From contig NZ_FUKU01000026.1 of the NCBI RefSeq assembly GCF_900163865.1, positions 310,001 to 374,000 of the forward strand: DNA of 64,000 bases. Reading direction: 5' to 3'. Positions 9,438 through 16,759 of this stretch are shown here, piece after piece. The number at the start of each line of letters is the position of its first letter. The stretch's first letter is position 1. A model generated the notes under the pieces. It ran no database searches, was not told the origin of the DNA, and saw nothing but the letters and a program-made list of their open reading frames with translations. This DNA is from Sphingobacterium sp. JB170 (GTDB lineage Bacteria > Bacteroidota > Bacteroidia > Sphingobacteriales > Sphingobacteriaceae). Made by a program: the position numbers and the translations under genes.

Positions 9438-10343
9438 ATGCGTATACTAATAACCGGATCTAATGGATTTCTTGGACATAAACTAATCGAAAAATTAGCG
9501 AATAAACCGAGAGTATCGGTATTAGGCATATCGAAAAGTGAAAACCGAAATCCGGACCTTCCAGCGGACAATTTTCAACAAATAGATATTGCCGAGCTTG
9601 ATGCCCTTACCGGCATACTCGAAAGCTTTAAACCAAGCCACATTATACATACGGCAGCAATAACGAGCGTCGAGTCGTGTGAAAATAACCCAGAAAACTG
9701 TGAACTTGTGAATGTCCTTACGACAGAGATAATAGCGCAATACTGCAAGAAACAGGGATGTCACCTTACTTTTATTTCCACCGATTTTGTATTTGATGGT
9801 CATAATGGCCCCTATCGGGAAGACGATGCGACGAACCCGTGCAATGCCTACGGACGTAGCAAGCTTGAGGCCGAGCTGCGCATTATCCAGTCGGGGTGCC
9901 GACACGCCATACTTCGAACGATACTTGTTTACGGAGTCATTGCCGACAAAAATAGATCAAATATCGTGCTTTGGGCAAAAAATAAGTTAAGTGCTGGAGA
10001 GTCAATTTCTGTGGTGGACGACCAGTGGCGAATGCCTACGTGGGTGGACGACTTAGCAGATGCTTGTCTCTTATCCGTAGATAAAAATGGTCAAGGTATA
10101 TTTCATATATCAGGAAATCAATTATTTAGTATACTAGAATTTGTTCGGCAAGTTGCACAATTCTGGGCTTTGGACACTAAATTAATTACGGCAATTTCGG
10201 CGGAGGCAATCGGACAAGCCGACAACCGGCCGCCAAAGACAGGATTTATTTTGACAAAATCACGGCAGGAACTCGACTTCCAGCCGACGACAGTACTCCG
10301 TTCTTTTGAAATTATCGAACAACAATTAGAAACTTATGGATAA
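9438..10343 (+). CDS. NAD(P)-dependent sugar-nucleotide reductase/epimerase (RmlD-like SDR)
   Basis: A 301-residue extended short-chain dehydrogenase/reductase, closest in appearance to dTDP-4-dehydrorhamnose reductase (RmlD). The Rossmann motif GSNGFLGHKL is at the N-terminus, HTAAITSVESCE carries the conserved middle region, and the catalytic YxxxK is present as YGRSK. An in-frame ATG at 9414 would overlap the preceding gene; 9438 is preferred because it puts the Rossmann strand at residues 2-5. No other rhamnose-pathway genes (rmlA, B, C) are nearby, so the substrate is uncertain. The reading overlaps the next gene by eight bases. Confidence 0.88.
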   Translation: MRILITGSNGFLGHKLIEKLANKPRVSVLGISKSENRNPDLPADNFQQIDIAELDALTGILESFKPSHIIHTAAITSVESCENNPENCELVNVLTTEIIAQYCKKQGCHLTFISTDFVFDGHNGPYREDDATNPCNAYGRSKLEAELRIIQSGCRHAILRTILVYGVIADKNRSNIVLWAKNKLSAGESISVVDDQWRMPTWVDDLADACLLSVDKNGQGIFHISGNQLFSILEFVRQVAQFWALDTKLITAISAEAIGQADNRPPKTGFILTKSRQELDFQPTTVLRSFEIIEQQLETYG

Positions 10344-10860
10344 GAAATTTGCAAAGGAATCCTATACGGAAATGAACGAACTCGTGCTTCCTAACGACAC
10401 AAATACTTTCGGGAATTTAATGGGCGGTAGACTTTTATATTGGATGGATATTTGTGCCGCGATGGCGGCACAAAAACATTCAAACAGCCCCGTGGTAACA
10501 GTTTCTGTTGATAACGTATCCTTTAAAAGATCAATCAAAATCGGTGAAGTGGTGACCATACAAGCACAAGTCACCCGAGCCTTTTCTACCTCCATGGAGG
10601 TACGAATGGAGATCTTCGCACAAAATCTACCAAAAGGCACACGAGACAAATCGAATGAGGCGTATTATACCTTTGTCGCCATCGACAAAGAAAACGTTCC
10701 TACAAAAGTCCCCATGCTTATGCCGGAAACGGATCTTGAAAAAGAACTTTTTGAAAAAGCTTCCCAACGCCGTGAACTTCGACTAATATTAGGAGGAAAA
10801 CTTAGTGCGGAACATGCGATTAGCATTCAAAACCTGCTAAAAGTTGCGCAAAAAGGTTAA
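10336..10860 (+). CDS. Acyl-CoA thioesterase (hotdog fold)
   Basis: A 174-residue hotdog thioesterase of the YciA/BACH type that hydrolyses acyl-CoA to free acid and CoA. The signature stretch NTFGNLMGGRLLYWMD near residue 22 contains the family's conserved Asn and GG, and VTVSVDNVSFKRSIKIGE follows as the next beta-strand pair. Its start overlaps the end of the preceding reductase gene by eight bases, implying translational coupling. A convergent terminator lies right after the stop. Confidence 0.92.
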   Translation: MDKKFAKESYTEMNELVLPNDTNTFGNLMGGRLLYWMDICAAMAAQKHSNSPVVTVSVDNVSFKRSIKIGEVVTIQAQVTRAFSTSMEVRMEIFAQNLPKGTRDKSNEAYYTFVAIDKENVPTKVPMLMPETDLEKELFEKASQRRELRLILGGKLSAEHAISIQNLLKVAQKG

Positions 10861-10890
10861 TAAAAACAGGAGTCGAACTCCTATTTTTAT
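10861..10890. terminator. Bidirectional terminator between convergent genes
   Basis: The short stem CAGGAGT/ACTCCTA with a three-base loop is flanked by an A-run on the left and a T-run on the right, so it can stop transcripts from the thioesterase gene (plus) and the EVE gene (minus). It overlaps the EVE stop codon. Confidence 0.8.
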
Positions 10891-11297
10891 TCTTCGTTCC
10901 CTAATGCAACAATACGATCAAACTCTTCTACTTTTAAGGGCATGACCGATAATCTACCTTGACGAACTAATGCCACATCTTGTAAAAAATCATCAGCCTT
11001 TACCATCTCGAGCGTCACAGGCTTTTTAAACGTTTCAACGGGCGCTAGGTCAACAACAACCCAGCGCTCATCATCCGTGGTCGGATCTTGATAAAACTCC
11101 TTTACAACCTTAGCAAGTCCGACAACTTCTTTACCTTCGTTACTATGGTAAAAAAGCACTAGGTCACCTACTTTCATTGCCTTTAAATTGTTTCTCGCCT
11201 GGTAATTCCTGACTCCGTCCCAAAATGTTTGACCGTCTTCATTGAACTGTTCCCAGCTATATTTGAATGGTTCAGATTTGACTAAAAAATAATTCAT
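10887..11297 (-). CDS. EVE-domain protein
   Basis: A 136-residue protein consisting of a single EVE domain (PUA-like superfamily), proposed to bind modified bases in nucleic acid. The N-terminal FLVKSEPFKYSW and WDGVRNYQARNNLK are characteristic, followed by DLVLFYHSN and a C-terminal LPLKVEEF-like segment. It heads away from the thioesterase gene and is upstream-adjacent to gldC on the same strand. No restriction or DNA-modification genes flank it, so it looks like the housekeeping type rather than a defence component. Confidence 0.9.
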   Translation of the reverse strand: MNYFLVKSEPFKYSWEQFNEDGQTFWDGVRNYQARNNLKAMKVGDLVLFYHSNEGKEVVGLAKVVKEFYQDPTTDDERWVVVDLAPVETFKKPVTLEMVKADDFLQDVALVRQGRLSVMPLKVEEFDRIVALGNEE

Positions 11298-11327
11298 AAA
11301 ATCCGATTAAATAAAGATTAGAATAAC

Positions 11328-11681
11328 TTAGTTTGTTCCCTCTTCGATCACTTCCATTTTTTCAGCGAAATGGGCACAGTAATCACGAAGGTCTCCAATC
11401 AACTTTCCAGCCATCTCGTCACCGCCAGATGCTCTTTCAAAAGTGTCTCCAAGGGTTTGTAAAGTTTCGTAAAAGAATCGCTTCATCTCATCGTAAGGCA
11501 TATCTTTTGTCCATAGATCTATACGCAACGAATTTTTATACTGCGCGTCCCAAAGTGCTAGAAACATAGCTTTTGCAGGCATCTGATCAGAAGTCTCACC
11601 GTCAGTTGAAGTCCAATCGATAGACTCTGGAATATTCTGTTCGTCTAAGGTAACATTCAATTTTATTTCCGCTTTTTTCAT
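11328..11681 (-). CDS. gldC: Gliding motility protein GldC
   Basis: A 117-residue cytoplasmic protein of the GldC family, found across Bacteroidota and linked by genetics in Flavobacterium to gliding, although many non-gliding species keep it. It begins MKKAEIKLNVTLDEQNIPE and contains the conserved ESIDWTSTDG and FYETLQTLGDTFERA stretches. The start at 11681 is preferred over an upstream in-frame codon because MKKAEI is the usual family start. It follows the small membrane protein gene closely (five bases), so the two are probably one transcript. No other gld genes are nearby. Confidence 0.9.
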   Translation of the reverse strand: MKKAEIKLNVTLDEQNIPESIDWTSTDGETSDQMPAKAMFLALWDAQYKNSLRIDLWTKDMPYDEMKRFFYETLQTLGDTFERASGGDEMAGKLIGDLRDYCAHFAEKMEVIEEGTN

Positions 11682-11686
11682 ATACA

Positions 11687-11923
11687 CTATACAATTTTTA
11701 TTATCAATAACAGAATGCATGTCACTAGGATAAACCCAATCTCACCCATCCATAATTTTCCATTTTCTTTAAACATCATCCTAAAAAGAATGTCCACAAC
11801 AATTAACAACAGCACCAAGAGTACGACGCCCCATGCGGATAAATTCAGCTGTCCATTCCCCCATTCGGAGATAATCCAAGTCAACACACAAGCCAACGTA
11901 ATATTTAATGGTGTAACTTTCAT
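11687..11923 (-). CDS. Small membrane protein, function unknown
   Basis: A 78-residue protein with three hydrophobic segments at about residues 5-20, 31-48 and 60-77 and few charged residues. I do not recognise a family. It lies between the RhlE-type helicase gene (3 bases upstream) and gldC (5 bases downstream), all on the minus strand, so it is most likely part of the same transcript. Confidence 0.75.
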   Translation of the reverse strand: MKVTPLNITLACVLTWIISEWGNGQLNLSAWGVVLLVLLLIVVDILFRMMFKENGKLWMGEIGFILVTCILLLIIKIV

Positions 11924-11926
11924 TAA

Positions 11927-13255
11927 CTATCGCTTTTTGAACGCCTTACCTTTCCTCTTAATGCCAGTGGCGCCTTTCTTCGAAGTACCGACGTTCGACT
12001 TAGCTTTTCTCGGATGTTTCTTTTCGTGGAAAGCCCCTTTAAAATCGGGGTTCTCTTTTCGAATTTGCGCGTCGATATCACGCGCTATTTGTTGACGTTC
12101 CTCAAAACCAGTCGGCTCCATAAATACGCCTTCAGGCACCTCCAGTATTGGGATCGGCTGCCGAATTAACTTTTCGATTTTCCGAATATAATATTGTTCA
12201 CCCGGGTTACAAAACGTTATGGCGTCACCAATGTTCCGCGCCCTTCCAGTACGACCAATGCGGTGCACATAATCTTCAATGACAATCGGCACGTCAAAAT
12301 TAATCACATGACTCACATTAGAGACATCAAGCCCTCGCGCAGCGACATCGGTTGCGACTAAAATACGAATATTACCTTCTTTAAAAGCATTGATTGAATT
12401 GATTCTGGTATTCTGTCCCTTATTAGCATGGATAACCCGAACCTGCTCCTCACCATGTTTGCGTGCGAGGTAATGAAATACATTATCAGCCACAGTTTTC
12501 GTTTTGCAAAAAACCATGACCCGATGGAATGACTCATCATTCTTCAAGAGATGTTGTAAGAGATTTAACTTACTTTTCATGTTCGGCACATCGTATAGCG
12601 ACTGCGTTACCGTTGTCGCTGGCGTTGCTTGTTCGGTAACTTCGATGACGGTAGGAAATGCAAGAAAATCACCTGCAATTTTGCGAACCAGTTCTCCCAT
12701 CGTTGCAGAAAAAAGTAAGTTTTGGCGCTTACGTGGTACCACCTCCAGAATACGATGAATTTTACTAATAAACCCCATATCCATCATCTTGTCCGCCTCA
12801 TCCATGACCAGTACCTTCAATGATTTTGTGATTATATCACCTTCTAAGTATAAATCCAGAAAACGCCCCGGAGTGGTAACGATAATATCACAACCTTTAG
12901 CAAGTTGTTCCTTCTGGGTCTTTGGCCCTAAACCACCATATAACAATACGGTACGTAGGTCTAGATAAACCGAAAACAAACGAATATGCTCATCAATCTG
13001 CATCGCCAATTCACGCGTTGGCGATAAAATAAGCGCGCGAGGATCATTCCCTTGTGCATACTTAAGTTTCATTAACATCGGCAACACGAATGCAGCCGTC
13101 TTTCCGGTTCCAGTTTGAGCAACCCCCATTATATCTTGACCGGCCAATATAGGCATTATTGCTCTCTGCTGGATTTCAGTCGGTTCCTTGTATCCAGCTT
13201 CTGCAATTGCATCTTGCAATTGCTTATTTAACTTAAAATCTTCGAACGATGCCAT
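11927..13255 (-). CDS. RhlE-type DEAD-box RNA helicase
   Basis: A 442-residue ATP-dependent RNA helicase for ribosome assembly or mRNA turnover. All core motifs can be read: the Q motif EPTEIQQRA, motif I AQTGTGKT, Ia PTRELA, Ib TPGR, motif II DEAD, motif III SAT, IV VMVFCKT, V ATDVAARGLD and VI HRIGRTGR. The C-terminal tail from about residue 400 is rich in Lys and Arg, as in RhlE proteins that bind RNA there. The ATG at 13255 is preferred over an upstream TTG; a perfect -7 element ends six bases before it, which points to a leaderless or near-leaderless mRNA. Confidence 0.95.
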   Translation of the reverse strand: MASFEDFKLNKQLQDAIAEAGYKEPTEIQQRAIMPILAGQDIMGVAQTGTGKTAAFVLPMLMKLKYAQGNDPRALILSPTRELAMQIDEHIRLFSVYLDLRTVLLYGGLGPKTQKEQLAKGCDIIVTTPGRFLDLYLEGDIITKSLKVLVMDEADKMMDMGFISKIHRILEVVPRKRQNLLFSATMGELVRKIAGDFLAFPTVIEVTEQATPATTVTQSLYDVPNMKSKLNLLQHLLKNDESFHRVMVFCKTKTVADNVFHYLARKHGEEQVRVIHANKGQNTRINSINAFKEGNIRILVATDVAARGLDVSNVSHVINFDVPIVIEDYVHRIGRTGRARNIGDAITFCNPGEQYYIRKIEKLIRQPIPILEVPEGVFMEPTGFEERQQIARDIDAQIRKENPDFKGAFHEKKHPRKAKSNVGTSKKGATGIKRKGKAFKKR

Positions 13256-13261
13256 ATGAGG

Positions 13262-13269
13262 CAAAGATA
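13262..13269 (-). promoter_or_regulatory. -7 element directly before the RhlE-type helicase gene
   Basis: On the minus strand this is TATCTTTG, a full TAnnTTTG match, ending six bases before the ATG at 13255. The nearest TTG (13294-13296) gives a 24-base spacer, slightly long. Transcription would begin at or within a base or two of the start codon. Confidence 0.5.
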
Positions 13270-13461
13270 AAGAAAACCATCCACTTCATATTGCAATTTT
13301 TCTGTTGTTGAACGACAAGCCGGCACTGAAAAAAAAGACTGAACGCCAATAATTTTATATCCTATCGGCACCGTTCGAATACATCAGAGTGAAGTAAATC
13401 CGGTTTAATTTTGAATTAAGGAGGATTTAAATCAACTTTGCTCTATAAAATTTCGTTGATT

Positions 13462-15600
13462 ATGAAAAAAATATTTATTTGTATGCTCCTGAGTATTCTG
13501 AGCATGACCACGTTTGCCGACGAAGGTATGTGGTTCCTAATGCATATTAAGCGCCTAAACGAAGCCGATATGCAGAAAAAGGGCCTCCAATTAACGGCAG
13601 AAGAAATCTATAGCATTAATAATTCTTCATTAAAAGATGCTATAGTCCAATTTAATGGTGGCTGTACCGCCGAGATTGTGTCGGGGCAGGGCTTAGTATT
13701 CACGAACCATCACTGCGGTTATGGCGCTATTGCCGAACTATCCACACCTGAGAACGACCATTTGACGAATGGTTTTTGGGCAAAATCCCTGCAAGAAGAA
13801 TTAAAACCCAAATCCCTTTATGTACGTTTTTTCGTACGTATGGATGACGTCTCCAAACGTATTCTTGGACTCGTGAATGATCAGATGACAGAAAGGGAAC
13901 GCGAAAAAATCGTCAATCAAGAAATCGCAAAAATAGAACAAGAAAATAGCGAAGGCGGTAAATACACTGTATCGGTAAAATCATTCTACAATGGAAATGA
14001 ATATTACTACTTTGTTTACGAAGATTATACGGACGTAAGGTTAGTTGGTACGCCTCCCAACAGCATCGGCAAGTTTGGTGGAGATACGGACAATTGGGAA
14101 TGGCCGCGTCATACGGGAGATTTTTCAATATTTCGTGTTTACGGAGATAAAGACGGAAACCCTGCGGACTACTCGACTGGTAACGTACCGTTAAAACCTA
14201 AATATTCACTACCAATAAGCATTAAAGGGTTTCAAGAGGGAGACTTCTCGATGATTCTTGGTTACCCCGGCCGCACTAATCGCTGGATGCCGGCAGCCGG
14301 TATTGATCAAAATGTAAACTTCGCGTATCCCGCGTGGGTTGAAGCCTCCAAAGTTGGAATGGACGCGATGAAAAAACACATGGACCAAAATCAAGCTGTA
14401 AAATTAAATTACGCTTCTACCTATTCAGGTGTGGCCAACTATTGGAAGAACCGCCAAGGAATGATCGATGCATTAACAAAGCATCAGACGGCGCGCACAA
14501 AACGAAAAGAGGAAACTAAATTTCAAAAATGGGCAAACAAAAAAGCAAATCGCGACAAATATGGGGATGTATTAAAAACAATTAACACCTACTATGAAGC
14601 AACCAATCAAAAGGCACGACATGACAATTATCTCATCGGTATGTTACGTTCATCCACTTTCGCAGCAATGCCGTATAGCTTAGGAGCAGCGTTGAAGAAA
14701 TATGATGATGCGTCACAAGCAAAACGAGAGGAAATGCGCCCAACCTTACTTGCTCAGTTAGAGGAGCAATTTGGGAACTTATATCTCCCGCTAGAAATTG
14801 ATGTCCTAGCCGATGAATTGTCACTTTACGCAGAAAAAGGGGGGCGCATCGCACCGTACATTAAGGAGTTAGCAGATGCCAATAACGGCAACTTTCAGAC
14901 AGTTATAAAATCAGCATTTGCAAAAAGCATGTTTACTTCATTAGATCAGCTGAATGCCTACTTGGACAATCCTTCAGTCGACATCATTGAACAAGATCCC
15001 TTATACTTGATTTCAAAATCCTTAATGGACAAATACCGTGAATCAACACCCGAATCACAAGAACTGGCCGATCATTACCAAGCTGCATACAGAAAATACA
15101 TTGCTGGTAGGTTAGAAGCAAATCCGAAAAAGAAATATTACCCAGACGCAAATTCCACGCTACGGTTAACATACGGAACAATCAGGGCACTACCCAAAGA
15201 TCCACGCAACGATGCGGTTGTCAACAACTACACAACACTTAAAGGGACGATTGCAAAATACCAGCCTGGCGACGAAGAATTTGATCTACCTGTGCGTCTA
15301 AAAGAACTATACGAGGCAAATGATTTTGGACGGTATGCCGACAAAGCCGGTTACATGCCTGTAAATTTCCTAAGTGATCAAGATATTACTGGTGGTAACT
15401 CCGGTTCTCCTGTATTAAATGGAAACGGAGAACTAATCGGCCTAGCCTTTGACGGAAACATTGAAGCGATGGCCGGAGACGTCATTTTTGACCCAGTTTT
15501 ACAACGAACTATATCGGTCGATATCCGCTACGTACTGTTCATTATTGACAAATTTGCGAATGCGCAAAACATCATTGAAGAACTCAATATCGTCGAATAG
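13462..15600 (+). CDS. S46-family dipeptidyl-peptidase, DPP7-like
   Basis: Exported serine exopeptidase of 712 residues that cleaves dipeptides from the N-terminus of oligopeptides, used in peptide catabolism. A signal peptide (MKKIFICMLLSILSMTTFA) is followed by the chymotrypsin-like fold. FTNHHCGYGAI carries the catalytic His, GGDTDNWEWPRH lies in the Asp region, and GGNSGSPVLNG carries the catalytic Ser near residue 645. Eighteen residues after that Ser the sequence is FDGN, with Gly where the Asp/Glu-specific DPP11 has Arg, so hydrophobic P1 preference (DPP7 type) is predicted. The start at 13462 is the ATG that opens the signal peptide. It appears to be a single-gene unit. Confidence 0.93.
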   Translation: MKKIFICMLLSILSMTTFADEGMWFLMHIKRLNEADMQKKGLQLTAEEIYSINNSSLKDAIVQFNGGCTAEIVSGQGLVFTNHHCGYGAIAELSTPENDHLTNGFWAKSLQEELKPKSLYVRFFVRMDDVSKRILGLVNDQMTEREREKIVNQEIAKIEQENSEGGKYTVSVKSFYNGNEYYYFVYEDYTDVRLVGTPPNSIGKFGGDTDNWEWPRHTGDFSIFRVYGDKDGNPADYSTGNVPLKPKYSLPISIKGFQEGDFSMILGYPGRTNRWMPAAGIDQNVNFAYPAWVEASKVGMDAMKKHMDQNQAVKLNYASTYSGVANYWKNRQGMIDALTKHQTARTKRKEETKFQKWANKKANRDKYGDVLKTINTYYEATNQKARHDNYLIGMLRSSTFAAMPYSLGAALKKYDDASQAKREEMRPTLLAQLEEQFGNLYLPLEIDVLADELSLYAEKGGRIAPYIKELADANNGNFQTVIKSAFAKSMFTSLDQLNAYLDNPSVDIIEQDPLYLISKSLMDKYRESTPESQELADHYQAAYRKYIAGRLEANPKKKYYPDANSTLRLTYGTIRALPKDPRNDAVVNNYTTLKGTIAKYQPGDEEFDLPVRLKELYEANDFGRYADKAGYMPVNFLSDQDITGGNSGSPVLNGNGELIGLAFDGNIEAMAGDVIFDPVLQRTISVDIRYVLFIIDKFANAQNIIEELNIVE

Positions 15601-15722
15601 AAGCCGACAAAACATTTTTTTATTGTTTTAGATACAAAAATTATGCTTTACTTCGTTGTTTTTGTATATTTATGATATCTTAGAACAGTAGTTAATAGAA
15701 GTTAAAATTATATATTTAAAAA

Positions 15723-15905
15723 ATGGAAAATTACAACAAATTAAAAAGCTTAGTTGCGGGTATCGAAGCCGATGCTGACAAGTTCTACAACAATGGTAAT
15801 TCTGCTGCCGGTACGCGTGTACGTAAAGGTTTACAAGACATCAAAACACTAGCTCAAGAAATTCGTAACGAAGTAACGGCTAAGAAAAACGACGAGAAAA
15901 AATAG
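15723..15905 (+). CDS. Histone H1-like (Hc1-family) small basic protein
   Basis: A 60-residue protein beginning MENYNKLKSLVAGIEADADKF, recognisable as the small histone H1/Hc1-like family of Bacteroidota, probably a DNA-associated protein. It is predicted to be helical, with a Lys-rich C-terminal end (TAKKNDEKK). The gene is solitary, with a 122-base upstream region and a strong terminator immediately after, consistent with a short, well-expressed mRNA. DNA binding is family knowledge, not shown by the sequence itself. Confidence 0.85.
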   Translation: MENYNKLKSLVAGIEADADKFYNNGNSAAGTRVRKGLQDIKTLAQEIRNEVTAKKNDEKK

Positions 15906-15919
15906 TTTTAATATTGAAT

Positions 15920-15959
15920 CAACAAAAAGGGGCTATCGTCAGATAGCCCCTTTTTGTTG
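15920..15959. terminator. Strong bidirectional terminator
   Basis: A perfect 18-bp stem with a four-base loop (GTCA) has a GGGGCTATC core flanked by A-runs on the left and T-runs on the right. It sits between the convergent histone-like and GLPGLI genes and can serve both. Confidence 0.93.
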
Positions 15960-15970
15960 GTCCCCCCTCC

Positions 15971-16759
15971 CTAAAGGAACATGGGTGCAATAAACAAGTT
16001 AAATTGACGATCATTCATCCAACGACCTAATAAATCCTTAAACGTTTGGCGCACTTCTATGCGCGTCATAGGCTTATCCTTTTTCTTACCCGTTACAGCC
16101 TTTATCTCAGGCGCGGCTACACTTACTTTACTAGCGTAAATATTATAATGCTGCTCCGGAATTACAAGGCCCATAATCATTCCTGGAAGCCCATGTATCG
16201 TTCCCGGTCCGACAGAAATGGGAATCTGATCCGTATAAAAAGCGACCACATAGACGGAGTCTAGTACAACACCATTAGCCCTTCTACATTGATAACCCGC
16301 AATTTCCCGATATTCGTCTGTAATCTTCCATTTCACATCAAGGAGCGAATCTTGAATCAAAACGGTAGAACCCGAGATATCAAATTTTGATATGACTTGA
16401 TCCTTTTTCAAATCCTGGTATATCGCCGAACGAGAATCCAGCAGCCCACCATTCAACAAATTATTCACCAGCGGGGAATAGGTGCTATCGACGCTCTCTA
16501 GACTCATTTCATCCCCTCGAAAGGATAATTTCTTCTTAAACACAGTTTTTTCTTCTACTTTTTCTAAAATCTCCGAATAGTATTTTTTCGTAAAATCATC
16601 ATCCTTTAAAGTTCCTATATACCGTTGCAAAAGATTTTTCACGTGAACGGTCTTGTCATACTCAATCGTTCCTTCTTGCGGAAAAAAAGCATATTGCGCT
16701 TTTGCCGATACACCCAGCAAAACTAACATGAGCATCGCGAAATAGTGATAAAACCTCAT
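15971..16759 (-). CDS. GLPGLI-family secreted protein
   Basis: A 262-residue exported protein of the GLPGLI family, restricted to Bacteroidota and of unknown molecular role. A signal peptide (MRFYHYFAMLMLVLLGVSAKA) opens the reading, and the family signature is visible near residue 185 as GPGTIHGLPGMIMGL. The upstream half has EYDKTVHVKN and the DVKWKITDEYREIAGYQCRRA block. The start codon shares one base with the stop of the upstream receptor gene (TAATG), so the two are translationally coupled. GLPGLI proteins are regularly found beside this kind of outer-membrane beta-barrel receptor, implying a joint role. Confidence 0.9.
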   Translation of the reverse strand: MRFYHYFAMLMLVLLGVSAKAQYAFFPQEGTIEYDKTVHVKNLLQRYIGTLKDDDFTKKYYSEILEKVEEKTVFKKKLSFRGDEMSLESVDSTYSPLVNNLLNGGLLDSRSAIYQDLKKDQVISKFDISGSTVLIQDSLLDVKWKITDEYREIAGYQCRRANGVVLDSVYVVAFYTDQIPISVGPGTIHGLPGMIMGLVIPEQHYNIYASKVSVAAPEIKAVTGKKKDKPMTRIEVRQTFKDLLGRWMNDRQFNLFIAPMFL

